Source: Phycomyces nitens
Taxonomy: Eukaryota > Mucoromycota > Mucoromycetes > Mucorales > Phycomycetaceae
Assembly: GCA_022702545.1 (NCBI GenBank)
Contig: JAHRBC010000006.1
Coordinates: forward strand, 1,550,001-1,614,000
DNA: 64,000 nucleotides
Direction: 5' to 3'
Below, one piece after another: positions 24,021-37,026 of the stretch (within the stretch, counting starts at the first letter, position 1; each line of letters starts with the position of its first letter). The position numbers were made by a program, and so were the translations under genes. Under the pieces are notes generated by a model. The model was not told the origin of the DNA. It did not search any database and worked only from the letters and a program-made list of their open reading frames with translations.

Positions 24021-24934
24021 TTACCATCTAAGAAAGTGGGAAGGACACTAGATAATATGAATAATAGATTAGATGTATAGATCGAGTTAAAAAAATATCA
24101 TATTTTATATACCTCATAACCACCTGGGTTCTTCTCCAAGTAAAGCTTTATATTGTACACAATATCAAAAAAAAAAGTCAGTTGTCTTCTCTGTTTATCC
24201 GCCTTTATTGCCATGATAAACTCACCTGGTGATAAGTCTCCGCATCATAAAATACTCCAGCAGGAACAATATCAGTCACAATACGTTTTCCTTTGTAATG
24301 CTTTTCCTGAACCTCTGCTGTCACCTCTTCCGCAATCTTTTTTTGCTCTGGGGAGTGATAGAATATTGCAGAACGATATTGTGAGCCTCTGTCAGGTCCC
24401 TGTGAATTGAGTGTAGTAGGGTCTATAGATCGATAAGCTTGACACCTTTGCCTCGAGAATTCCTTATCATGTACTTGCCATGCATATTATAAAAGAATTC
24501 CACGAGTTTGGCATACTCTACTTTCTTTGGATCAAAAGTGATTTCCAAAGCCTCTGCATGATCTGTTGTGCCATTGCACACCTTTAAGATGTATTCGCGT
24601 ATAAATTAAGGAATTGATGACAAATCAAGTTCATAAAGCCATGTAATCAGTCAAGACAATTACCTGTCTGTATGTGGGATTGTCAACCTTTCCGCCAATA
24701 TAGCCAACTTTGGTAGTAATGCCATCTTTCTTAAAGTACTTGTTGAACATGTGCTCGACACCCCTAATACAATGCCGTTTATTAGCACAATTGACATTAC
24801 TGATCAATGACACGGTACCAAAAGCAACCAGCAGCAAATGTCGCCTTTTCAGTCATTTTTAAAGTTGTGGAGATCGTACGCTGAGCGGGTGAGAGATGTG
24901 TAGCGAGTTGAAGGGTACGAGAGAACATGGTCAT
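24021..24934 (-). CDS. msrA: Peptide-methionine (S)-S-oxide reductase
   Basis: Repairs the S-isomer of methionine sulfoxide, complementing the MsrB encoded 10 kb away. Six exons keep frame (24934-24819, 24763-24664, 24581-24479, 24422-24226, 24145-24113, 24047-24021) and give 191 aa. The catalytic Cys37 lies in AAGCFWGVEH, split by intron 1. Family blocks [38 protein letters not shown] and [19 protein letters not shown] are complete after splicing; the last exon is only 27 bp. Residues 1-26 ([11 protein letters not shown]..., no acids) look like a mitochondrial presequence, and an internal ATG at residue 27 (MTEKATF) could give a cytosolic enzyme. The intron at 24423-24478 has a GC donor (GCAAGT). 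Confidence 0.95.
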
Positions 24935-26310
24935 TGTTTGTGAGTGCCTTATGCAGACCCAAATGAGTCGACTTGGTCCTACTTTTTAAATCTCAGAATC
25001 AAACCACAGATTCCTCTTTAACAAATTTTCGAGACTTTTGGTCAACACTTGGAGGGAGTTTTGTATGTTAGTTATATACAAGAAGAAGAAGAAATTTCTA
25101 TGGTGATCATTCTATAGACAGTTTTTGGGTCTTGAATAGAGTATTCTAGAGGCAAATCTTTAGTAACCATAGACATATACTCAAAAATGATCTTTGACAT
25201 TTGAGTAAAAGGATTAGCTCCATGGGAACCTCAACGCCCACACATTACCTTTATATATATATATATTACAATTACGGACCCATATCAATAATAATAGACA
25301 GATATTCTAGGCTTCACAGATTAAGGATACAGCCTTTTCAACATTGCCATTTTGGCTTTCTTATTTTTACATGATATACTTGTGAAAGCATTGATATATA
25401 TATATCTTGGCAATAAAGTCATGGCTATTAAAAACTTGGTGTTTTGCTGTGTACTTGTGCGTCTTTTTTTTCTTTGCACTTTTGTTTTTGTCATGAAACA
25501 AAGACATGAGCACAGGCTCTCGATAATACTGAGATTTGGGCTGTTTGATGACCACACTGTTACTGGCGTACTCTAAGCCCCCTTTTCCCACCTTTCTGCA
25601 AGGATTGGCTTGTGGTAGGGAACACCATCCTCCTTCTGATCAGTCTTTCCATTGTTTTCATTTCAAAACAAGTCTGTTATCAACTGTTTTTAAATGACCC
25701 ACGCTTTTTGCCTGCACACAGTCTAAAATCATGATGGAAATCTCTACCAAGCTTGCATCCTTGGTCCTGTGCAATTCCTTTTATATACTTGTAAACTAGG
25801 TGCCGAGCTCTCATGTTTTCCATAATTGAGAAGAAGAAGAAAGAAAAAAAGCGTAATTGTCAATTCATCGCTCTAGATTATACAATCTCATGTCTGATTG
25901 GATTGCTTGGCTAATTACCAAATGCAAATCACTTTTTGTATACTTTTGGTAGCTGTGACTTGTAGAGATCTCTCTCTCTACAAAATGAGGTAATTTTATG
26001 AATGACTACTCTTGTGTCTGGAATCAAGGCTGTAAGATCAAAATGTCGCTGTATGATTCTTCATTTCATTAGCCAAATTAAAATTGATCTCGCTCATTGA
26101 CAATCTTTGTACATTATCTTTTTATTTTATTTTGTGTTTTTGATTGATTCCATTCATCATTGGTATTGATATGTTTGTTGGTTTGCAACCCGAAATTACA
26201 AACCACACAGAGAGAGAGAGAAAAATTAAAAGAAATGCAAAAGAGCTTATAATAAGCAAGAACAATCGGTTGGTACTAGACAACTAGAACGGTCTATTTG
26301 AACCTTCAAC

Positions 26311-26345
<35 letters not shown>

Positions 26346-27831
26346 GTTTTCAATAAAACATTTAAACATTCTCTTTTTTTATTGATTAAATCACCTATGA
26401 GAATAAAGATTACTGGAGGTTTCCATTATCCATGTCAATAATTAGACAAAGTCAAGTGTCTAAAAGGCATGTATTCGGGGTGAGACTAATAGTGAACAAT
26501 GGGTATTAGTTGAAGAATCTTTTAGGGATTGATATATCTACTTGTTTAAAGGCATGTAATGATCGTAACCATGGCTTTAAATTCACACATCCAGAGTAGC
26601 AAGTATAAATGAGAAATGGGCTCTTGGTAAATGTGGTTAATGTGAATATAAAGTCTATAAATACAAGACATGTTAATTTTTATTTGCAGAAATTCAATAT
26701 GCTGATAAAACACATGTATACTCTAAAATAAAGAGTGTCAGTGCATTTCAATTCAATACTGATCTAGTTGAGGGTCTACTGGATCCGAGGATGCCAAAAG
26801 ATTGTACAAGCAAATTTAAAACTACAGGAACCAAGTATACACTAATAAATCAAAGGCAAGATGGTTCAATGTACTGCACGAGAGAATCGGATAAAGTAAA
26901 TAAAAAAAACAACAACTAATCTATCGATGCCAAATTACGCGTCAATCCAGACGTGGAAACAAGGTAATTCACTCAGGTACAGTTCTTACCAGTCTAATGG
27001 TGAAAGCAAATCTGAATAGTATACTTGAAAATAGTATTGATTATAAAAAAGGCTATCAAGTAAGATTCTGCACAGACAATTCTGCCAAAGGCTATTAACA
27101 TGATATCCAATGATTGATAAACAAATGTAGAGTATCCCAAACATACTTGGCTATCTATTGCAAATCTTTTACGGTTTTCTTTGCAACTTTGTGGAAAATC
27201 AAAATCCTGATGTGTACCCAAAAAAGAAAAAGATAATGTATCCCATGGCTCTGTACCACTGGGGTTTCAAGCAACTTCTTTTATGGAAAATGCCAAAACT
27301 AGAGTTGATGGGTGTATATTATTTTATTTCTGGGGTGTACAATCTTGATTGTCTGAAACCTGTCCACAGGCTAGAACAATCGGGCTACCACACCGAACCT
27401 CAACGGCAATTCACATCAACAGAGGACTTGGACGCTTTGCAACTAAAAAAGAAGCTTGTAATTCCCTGCCATGGGAAAGGGAAATAGAAATAGAAATAGA
27501 AATAGCATGAGAATAAGCATAGCTTTCTAGATGGCTAAAAGGCAATATGATACACTTGATAGTATTATAATAATACTTGCAATCTCAATATCTATTGCAC
27601 ATTATACACATGAATCCCTTGTCGTTCTTTTGTCTGGCCAAAACTCATGTCAAATTGGAAAGAAAGAAAAAAAAAGTATCGCAATAATATCTAAAGGGTG
27701 ATGGGCTTGCCAGATATACTCTCCTCTAAACATGGGCTGATGGCTAAAAATAAAATAGAGATTAAACAAGATAAAGAATATTAGCAACTAACATATTATC
27801 AGATTCTTCACTTTACTTGTTTGCTGCCTCT
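24935..27831. other. Gene-poor region
   Basis: Left end is the msrA promoter. No gene recognised. Simple repeats: TATATA near 25250-25265, (ATT)n at about 26310-26345, and four GAAATA units at 27481-27504. Short frames here have no domain resemblance. Confidence 0.55.
26310..26345. repeat. (TTA)n microsatellite
   Basis: About twelve ATT/TTA units in non-coding DNA. Confidence 0.9.
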
Positions 27832-28149
27832 TTATTTCTTGAGCCCTAAAGATGTTGATACCAATACTATGATGTATTCAAAGAACTGGGGATTATCCTC
27901 GTGGTTTTTACTAGCATGATTTCCATAAGAATCCTGTGCCACAATACGTAGTTCTGTGGTACTTGTCCTGAGCGGTTCTCACGACCTCGGATTTCCCATA
28001 TAATACAAGATTTTTCCTGTTTGATCGCGGACGTCAAATAATTTACAGAGGAGATTAAATTGTCCTTTTGGTTTTGTAACCCAGCGTGCAACATCCTCGG
28101 TAAAAAAAGTAGCGATGAAATCCTCGTCATGAATGCCCAAAATCTCATA
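27832..28149 (-). pseudogene. Protein-like frame with one in-frame TGA, unknown product
   Basis: Directly after a splice-acceptor-like ATTATGATTAG, a minus frame runs 106 codons to a TAA at 27832 with a single TGA at 27981-27979. It reads EILGIHDEDFIATFFTEDVA, then KGQFNLLCKLFDVRDQTGKI before the TGA, and TTELRIVAQDSYGNHASK after it. The residue mix is typical of real protein, but I recognise no family. It is probably a decayed gene or terminal exon. Confidence 0.3.
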
Positions 28150-31100
28150 CTAATCATTATTATTATTATTATTATTACTATAAAATAAATAAAGGTCGTT
28201 TGCACAGTCTATTATATAATGCTACAGTAATAGCTGACCAACTAGCTAATTGACCAAAGGGACCAAGAACCAGAGCTCATGGTATTGATCCGGGACCAAA
28301 AAACAAAAAACAGAATACATTCTATATCCTTCTATGAAAAAAATATCCCTGTGCATAGCCATTACATTTGATTAATGATTTTGTACAAGTACATAATGAA
28401 TAAATAGGCTGATTTGCACATTAATTGCGTTTAATTTATAAACAAGCTTGTCAATAAGCGTAATAATCTCATGTACATTATTATTATTATAGGCAAAGAA
28501 AAGAAAAATAAAGTCATTATTTTGTCATCGTATGTTTCAAAAGCATGATTTCAATCTCTTTTTCTTAAAAAATATATATGTAATAATCGTTTTTTATACA
28601 TTTTATTAGATATATTTGTAAAAATAGGTCGTTTTTTAGCGAGAATATCAATCGTATTATATGCATTAAAAAATCTGATGTTGTTTTTGAGCATATTTAT
28701 TGATACCTCAAAGAGGGAAAAAAAGCTACGACACTGAATAGATTATGCACACATTAGCATTCCAACTCAATTGTGAATAATTGCTGTCTTTTTATGGCAA
28801 ATATATCTCCAATAGTGTAGAATGTACGTGTGATGGCTATGGAACTGCTACTGATCATGATTGTTTTGATTGCTGGCAAATAGCAAATAGCCCTTTTCCC
28901 ATGGTATCTTTGCTTCTATCAAATTGTGGTGTGTACGTCCCAAAAGGCTTACGGGAATATCCAGTTCATCTATTTTTCCCGTACCTTTATTAGGTTATTA
29001 TTATAAATAATTGGTCTTGTTCAATAGAATATTCCTAGTCTCAGCCTTTTCAAACCTTTCTCTTTATTTATTCCGGTCTATATTCTGTGTGCAAACTGAC
29101 ACAAGTTAAACGCCGTGTAGTGCAGGCGAAAATAATAATATTTATATATATCTGGACAGCAGGCTGTTTTGGGATCAATGAATTGGTGTAAAAAAGCTTA
29201 TAGGAATAATCCGGACCGATGGCATTGGAACATCTATTTTAGACCATATGTGGGACACAATCCGAGGGTCCACCTTTTGAACCACGGAAGCCATAGGCTC
29301 TGAATAGGGGTTTCTATATTTACTGCTTATCACCAGCCCAGTACAGCCAAATAAGATGCCACCGTTAGACAGATAACACTTTTATTATTATTCTTGATAT
29401 TCTTTAGAGTGTGTTTTTTTTTGGACTTGGAATAATATAATAGTTCACATTGTTGGCACAGATTGCAATTGTAACAAACCATTTTACTGGGACTCGTGAA
29501 AAGCTAAAGACATGATATTAATACAGTGTTTTTACCCAAAATGAACACTAGAGATATAATCCAAACCAGTTTGGAAAATTCAATTGAACGAATCAACTTT
29601 CGCAAGAGAATATCGCGTCTGGCCGGTTTTTGATCAGTCTGTAGATCCGTAAACGCCCAAGTTCACATGAAATTGCCTAAACTACACTCTTGAGGTAACC
29701 ACTTGACAATGTTCTATACCTTGGAAAAAAAAAGGCGGATACTAGGCGTGGGTCCAAAACTAGAGTATAGGTTTCTAGTCTTTTGTATCACCACTTTCTA
29801 ACCCCAAATGCGCAACAAAACTGTGGAGAATACACGGAAAACAAGATTTTCAAAGTAAAAAAGATTGCAATCTAGATTCATCAGATATCTGTATTATTCT
29901 ATTGTATTTTTGCCTTTCTCGATTCAAGTCCAAATAGCCCCAAAAAACTGACAGGTTTATCAAAGAGGTCTATATCATGGACACAACAAGTATAGTCTAC
30001 CAAAGCCTTGGTACAAAAATGTCTTGCACAAAAGACTAAATATATATAGTTGATGTTTTTGGAAATACTTTATTTACCATGGTCCAAAGTATTGTGGTTT
30101 ATTATTATTAAAAAGTTTACAAGTTTTAATTAAATGAAGCGGTGACATTTGGTCAACTGACAAAAAGTGAAGTGTATCCATTGAGCACAAGAAGAACTGT
30201 CATTTCCCATGTATTGAACAACAAGTAGTGATATTTCTCGCCATTAGAGTAGCAAGGTAAATAGCTTTTTTTATTTGTTGGTAATATATACAACCTCGAC
30301 ATTTTTATTGTAAAGAACACGAAATGGAATGCCTTGCAAAAAAAGCGGCGTATTTTGCTTGTGTTTTTTTTTGGTGTCAAAAATATTTAGTTGGTACAAA
30401 ATACAAGCCAAGAAAAAAAGAAAGGTTCCTGGCTGGATATATTTCTCGCTAGAAACAGTAAGATTGTTATTTTGCACTATAGAGTTCCAAGTCGCCCAAC
30501 CTTTGAGCACATCTGTGAGAATGAGGGGAATTCTGACTGGCGCCAAAATATTTTTTTTGATTGACGCAAAATTGACCTCAAGTGTCCTAAACAGTTTGAA
30601 AACGGAAAGGCTATTGTTTTTAATTCCAAGTGTCATGGAATGGAAATAGTTGGACAGACAGACATGGTGACAGTCCAAGGTAAAGTATGTTGTAAATACA
30701 TTATCAAATAGCTGTGGTAATGATCATAGTAAAACACAACCAGCCCCAGCCAGAGAACCACATCTAGTCTGGGAGGTTTAGCAAAACCACACATTCTGTC
30801 CATAAGCCAAAAGTAATATTACCATGGCCAGACAACCTTATTTTTCCAGAATATTGTTTTTATTGGAAAGCAAAGATTGCTTTTGGGACAATTTACATGA
30901 TACAGTCTAGAATATGTAAATACCAAAGCTTCTTATTTGTACTTGTCATTGAGAGTTGTACCAATCATTTGTACAAAATCCAGAAAAAGACAAGACCCTG
31001 AGACTTGTGGCCTGCCAAACGGCAGAAATCCTCACGCTCCAGCACCAATTGTGCTTAATGTACAAAAGTGCAAGGACAAATCAGAGAGAGAAAAAATAGG

Positions 31101-33168
31101 GAAAATAGGGGAAAAAAGGGACAGGGGATATTAATAAATCGTATGATTATGGACCAAATAGGTACATTTGTGCGCAACAAACACAGTTTAGAAACCTAAT
31201 GACCAGTAGAGTCTTTCTTTTGCAGAAAATAAAGAAATGCTAGAGTCTTACGTCTTGAGATGACTTAAAGATATGGTTGAGGTCATTTTGCGGGCAAAAA
31301 ATACCAGATCAATAGAGATCTAATTATATTTGTGGGGCCGGGACCAAAAGATTATAATGTAATAATATATAATTAGTGGCCCATACACGTTTGGCTATAT
31401 TTCGATATGATGAATCCAAGCAAATTGAATGTCTATATAGCTTCACTCGATTGGCCTGATAACTAAACCTAGCCATTATGATTAATAATACATCTATATA
31501 CATGTATATAAAAAAAACTCTCATATTCCCAGCACATCTCACAAGGGCTTGGCACCCAAAACCAAAAAAAAACAAAACCAAAAAAAAAAGTGGGATTCTT
31601 TGAACATGTCGCTTGGGATTCCAGAGATGTATCTTTATAAAAATAATATAGTAATCTTATTACAAACCCAAAGCATTTGTAGGCCTTAGATACCATAGCA
31701 AGACTTGGGCAATTGAGAATACCATGTGAAATCGGAGTAACATAAATGGCGATTGGGTTATATACGTGAAACACGATAGTTTAAAGATGTATAAATGTAT
31801 TTATGTCAAAGATTAGACGCCCCAGAGTACAAAAAGACATTCTGGAAAGTGTGGAGATTGTCTAATACAAGCATACTTGAAAGATCTTGGGCCGTTGATT
31901 CGGGTTGAATCGACTTGGTGTGTCCCTGGACAATAGCATGTCTGGAAAACTGGATCTTTATGCCTGTGACCCAATAGCAGAAATTACTGAGAAATGACAG
32001 GCTTCTATAATCATTATATCTTTGATAACGGCCTTGGACCAATCATTTAGCCAGTAGCTTTGGTGGTCCTACTTCAGTTACACCCACATTTGACTAGAGA
32101 GGTTCTGAGCAGTGCGTTTTTTTTCTGTTTTGTTTCTCCACTTAATCTTCAAACAATCCAGGCCAGCTAATCTCAATTGGGTGGGACTATAATGAAGTCC
32201 AGCCATAAACTATACTCTCATCCTGATCCTCAAACTGTCATTCAAAGAAGCCGCTTATTTAATGGTATTCCCAAGTACAAAACTAGAGCATTTATCATGA
32301 TTGACCTGTAGATTATTCGGTTCATCTTACGGAAACCAAATGGTCTCATCTGGCGTCGTACTGACAAAGCCTCCTTCTCCACCCCACCTATTATTTTATT
32401 TTATTTTATTTTATATCTAATTATACTATAAAGCCAACAGTACAATTGTATCGGTCGGTTCAAGATATTTGGCAATCTGAGGCAAAATATACCGTCTTGA
32501 TATGGTGCCTGCCAGAATGTAACTGGGCATTTGCAAGACTTATAAATATTGAAGTTTCCCCAGACATTGCGAACAGTTGGTTACTTGTTTTACAACTAAT
32601 TGGGTATACAAGCATATGACTATATTTGGAGCACTAACCTGGGGTCGTGTTTCTATTTGCCGCAAAAGCCGATTGTGGTAATTATTCCTATCAAATATAC
32701 ATATTTGTATTAAATAAAAATACATATAAATATATATACATATACATCATATATATATAAAAAAGTATTTTAAATGGCTGATTAAGCGCTTGTTGAATCA
32801 TGTATATTCCATTTTTTTTGGTAAATAATCTGGGCATGAAAATAGTGGGGAATAAGGTGTATAAGTCCAGTAAAAAATACCCAAAACGGACATTGCCTTG
32901 AATGATTAGCCGGCCAGATCAGAAAGTCCCAGAATAAAAAAAATACAGATTGATAATTGGAAAAAGAAGAGATAAGAAAACATGGATCTTCCAGTACGTG
33001 CCGGCCATTGCCTCTACGTCAATTGTAACAACAGCATAAAAAAGTAGCTTTGCAAATAATAATAATAATAAAAATAATAATAATAAAAATAATGACAGTC
33101 ACGTATCTCGAGTGCCATTAGAATTTTGTTTTCATAATGTTGATTACCGGACTGATTAGTTGTCACAA
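28150..33168. other. Long gene-poor region
   Basis: No gene recognised. A Cys-rich plus frame near 28780-28990 (NSVECTCDGYGTATDHDCFDC) resembles in DNA a patch at 19.84-19.97 kb, so both may be remnants of one repeat. Homopolymer and ATT runs recur (28160-28180, 33055-33095); an ATTTT repeat is at 32392-32414. The last ~100 bp are the promoter of the ITFG2-like gene. Confidence 0.5.
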
Positions 33169-36100
33169 ATGCGAACCATCTCACTTGTCAATCGCCTCAA
33201 ATGGTCCTTTTCAGGGAATATGAATCCATATGCACTTGTCATTGGAGACGTAGACAATGATGGCGTAGGTCCACTTGGCACCCAAAAACACTAAAGCTGA
33301 TTATGCTTAATTGTATACAAAAAGGACAATGAGTTTGTCATTGGCAATCTAAATGGAGATTTAGCAATCTTTAAAGGAGAATGCGAAGTTGGGTTGCCAA
33401 TGTATGTCTGCCGGAATCTTGGAACGGTAATTTTTTACCTTTTTTTTTTGGCTTTATACCTTCACCAAAAAGGCGTATAAAAATATATATTGACGTCTCT
33501 TAGATTACCTGCATTGCCATTGGCGACGTGAGAAACTGTGGAAAGGTTCGATCAAGACAATTAAAAAGACGATAAAAGAGGTACAGGACAAACAGACCAA
33601 AGATCCGTACCAATTGCTTATTCTTTAAAGATTTTAATAAATATAATATACATGTGTGTGTGGTGGTCTTTTTTTATTTTATTTATTTATTATTTAGAAT
33701 TCAATCGTCTGCATCAATGCAGAGGGTCTTGCCCACATATTTGATATTCCAGATTCAACAGCAGAACAAGGGCCGACCCAGCCACCAACTTCAGCTGGAA
33801 ATTATGCACAACACCAAATGTCCGTTGATGAGTATCTACGGCACGGTCGAAGGGCCTCGGACACGGCCAGCATCCAGGCGTTCCGGCGAATGATGGGTAA
33901 CAATGGCCATCCTTCTGCCTCTCCTCTACCCACAGCCGAAGATAATTACTCTCATAGACATGCCGACTATTCAAAAACCGGCCCTACTCAGATCAACAAT
34001 CTTCAGAAACCAACTCTGACCATCAAGGTGCCTGTGAATGTGAACAAGATACTGATTGCTGACATTGGTAAGGTTGCCATGGCAGCCAACACAGCTCGTG
34101 GTGGTGGTGGTGGTGGTGGTGGTGTCTAACCACATGTTTTAGATGGAGATTCTCTCAACGAACTTATTCTCGCACGCACAGACCGAATCCTGCACTCCTT
34201 CCAGCTCGTTAATCCCGAAAGCCCGTATCCGTTTGATCCCTCGAGGAATGTGGCACCATCCCAAGGGTCGGCTTCCACTTCAGGATCATCAAACATCAAC
34301 ATCAGCCAATCGCCACTCCAGACCCTCAGTTCGACCTTTCAACCCTCGCTGTCTGTCCTATCTGGAAAGGAGAAAACCAAACCAAAGCCACTGGAGGCCA
34401 AGGACTCAAAACAGAGTGTGCTTATAAAGGGAATGGGGTGGTCAAAGACCGGTCGATCGGTCCTAAAGGAGATCCCAAAGGACCCGGAACCAGCCAAGCC
34501 AAAAGGCTCGGCCTCCAGAACAGGCGAGCAAGGAATATTGAAAGACAAGGACATGTGGATATTTGATGGCCAGGCAAGATAGACCCATTGCACAAATGGC
34601 ATGTGCCAAATATTAACAGCCAAAAACGACAATTTAGATCACCTCTTTGTCGACGACAAACCACCCAGACCGGCCGAGCGAGCCTATCTTGCTAGTTGCC
34701 CAACCAGGAAATACCTTTACAATCATTGATAAGCTGGGCAATCGGTTCAACCGTGATTTCACACCTCAATCGTCTCCAAACACGTTCAATGGCAAACCAA
34801 AGCACTTTAGGTCGTATTCCAAAGAGCCCCCTAGCAACCAATCACAAGAGGACTCGGTTTCCCAGGCAACAGAACCAGCCGAGAAAGACACGGGAGAAGA
34901 GGCGTCTTTGGCCCCAAAGGCCAGCCAAAGCCCGTTTTTGAACCTAAAAAAGGCCACCAAGACAATCAGGACTCTCTTGCAGAGAAGCAACCGGGCACTG
35001 TTGCCCACCGAGCTAGACGAGAATATATTGGTGAGCAAGGACGATAGCGATCTTGGGAAGATCAAGGACGTGGCCGGCAATGAAATCAGACGATCGAATT
35101 ATGTGGTTCAAAACTGGCCAATTATGGATGGGGACGACATGGTGGGAGACGAGGAAAACGCAGTGGCGACCGAGATTGTGGTAGGAAAACGTCGTTCGGC
35201 TGATACAAAAGAGGAACTGGGAACAGAGCTAGGCATGCTGGGCATGGACGGTAAGTTGATTCTATTATTGACGACCAAGGCTGATTTTTTTTTTGGTTGG
35301 GTTTAGGAAAGTTTACCATCTATGACCTTTTGACCAAAACATCTTCCCAATGCGAGCTTCTGGTGACCCACAAACTATTTAGTCTGGCCACTCTTGATGT
35401 GTCTGCCGCGGCTGGTTCCGACCGGCCAGCCCAGGCTCATGAATACCCACAGCGTCACCGAGAAACTCTCCACCAAGATCTTCCACTGCAACGCCTGTCT
35501 TCTGGCACTCGCCCAGGATCCACATCGTCCAACGGAGGCTCCAGAGGCCCCGAATTCTCCAATGCCAACTCCCCCGTCATCAGCACGTCGTCCAGACTGT
35601 CCCTTGTTGCCTCGAACCCAACCGAAAGGACTGACAAGAGAGACGACAGCTACCTTCGGGATTCAGACACCTTTTCGCTGGACCCCGATGTGTTTGGGAT
35701 TGAGGACAGCTCTGATGAGGCTGGAGAGGACCTACTGAGCGACTCTTCCAGCGAGGCCTCGAGACAAAGCAGCCAAGACACTACAAGCATCTATGACTCT
35801 GATGGCTCGTGGAGTGAGGGCATTGAGGATGATATTCCACAGAACGAGCTATTTGTTGCCTGTGCTTGGAATGGTGTGACATATCTGATCGACTGGAGCA
35901 AACGGGTCGAGGACGATGGGTCTGAAGACGAGGCCGAGGACAGCCAGAATCGACGAAAAGTGAAGTTCCAGCTGGTGAAGTTTGCATTCGAAGGCAGGGT
36001 GTGTGCCTTTACAGCCGGACTCTATGCAGTAGCCCCGGGACATAATGTGCCCTGCCTGTTCTATGTTGACTTTGAGGACCAGATTTTTGTCTATTACGAT

Positions 36101-36807
36101 GTGCGAGTGTCGCCTGGCCCAGTCAATGGGTTTATCGACGCCATCGATGATGATGTGGAGGAGACTCTTGAACGAGTAGTGGGGTTTGAAAGTGGCATAC
36201 AATCAGTGATGGACAATGGAAAGAGTGTCCCACCATCTGTTACCCAAGAGCACGAAGATGCGGGGGTTGATCTTGGTGACGGTTGGAAGGGCATCACAGA
36301 TGTAGAGGATGCTGCCAATCAGGAGCCTGAAAATGAGTCTGATTCGGACCAAAATGATTTAGATTTCTTTAGACAATCTTGTAAGTGGGACAGACCTCAT
36401 TTGTACAAGTGACACTAAGTCTTCCCTAGGTTTTGCCGACCTGATTCATGAATGTCTTTATGGTTTTGAGGATTTGAAGCAACGACTAGAAAACGACCTA
36501 CTTTCAGTAAGTGATAATCTTGTAACACGTACCTTGAAGGCTATTATTTTAAGCAAAGTGGTAGTTTCAACATCGACGAAACTTTTCTTTGATGCCTTCG
36601 GGCGTTGATATTCGCCGGCTGTCTGACTTGAATATAACCATCGAAAACCCTTTGGATCTAAATGATGGCCAGGTGGAGGAGGAGAATGATTTTTCTTTCC
36701 CCACACGCCAGTCCAGCCAGGGATCTGTTGACTTTGACGAGGTCCTTCAAGGCTGGATGACCAGAACCCAAGTAGAAACATTTAAAGACGACGATGAGTT
36801 TTGTTAA
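33169..36807 (+). CDS. ITFG2-like FG-GAP beta-propeller protein (KICSTOR subunit family)
   Basis: Nine exons keep frame (33169-33264, 33325-33426, 33504-33545, 33698-34067, 34143-34573, 34638-35250, 35307-36380, 36430-36506, 36565-36807) and give 1015 aa. Conserved ITFG2 blocks occur in family order: start MRTISLVNRLKWSFSGN, ALVIGDVDNDG, EFVIGNLNGDLAIFKGE, ITCIAIGDVRNCGKNSIVCI, AEGLAHIFDI, ILIADIDGDSLNELILARTD, PILLVAQPGNTFTIID, LFVACAWNGVTYLIDW, FCAGLYA-like VCAFTAGLYAVAPGHNVPC and VDFEDQIFVYYDV. Metazoan ITFG2 is under 500 aa; the extra length here is Ser/Pro/acid-rich insertions between propeller blades (about residues 110-180, 235-330, 370-470, 570-680) and a C-terminal tail. In animals KICSTOR tethers GATOR1 to the lysosome to restrain TORC1 on amino-acid loss; a vacuolar role here is inferred. 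Intron 5 (34574-34637) has a GC donor. Confidence 0.88.
34098..34126 (+). repeat. (GGT)n microsatellite within an intron of the ITFG2-like gene
   Basis: About nine GGT units inside the intron at 34068-34142. Reading through them gives polyglycine and then a stop, which shows this is intron and not exon. It is an unusual G-rich patch in AT-rich introns. Confidence 0.9.
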
Positions 36808-37026
36808 TAAAAAATTATTATTGGTTGCTTGGAAATATAATATATATACATAATTAAGAAGTATCCGTGTTCTTTAATGTGGGGTTGTAGTAATATACAG
36901 CTGGGTGAAATAGAAGACAGAGGGATCTGTGTTTGTGGAATGAGGTAATCTGGGGTTCTTTAAAAAAACTATTAAAATAGCACAAAAATGGAAAAAATAC
37001 ATTCTAAAGGAGTAAAATTAAAGGAT

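Noticed and set aside
13640..24934. Idea that msrA, msrB and the HSPA12-like gene form a stress-repair cluster
   Set aside because: They lie on mixed strands, separated by transposon relics and several kb of AT-rich DNA, so co-regulation is not supported by the sequence.
26300..33100. Search for CRISPR-like spaced repeats
   Set aside because: Only microsatellites and homopolymer runs occur; no regularly spaced repeats, and the genome is eukaryotic.
34068..34142. Polyglycine-ending open frame in the ITFG2-like gene
   Set aside because: It is intron read-through: removing 34068-34142 restores DIDGDSLNELIL, the conserved propeller repeat.
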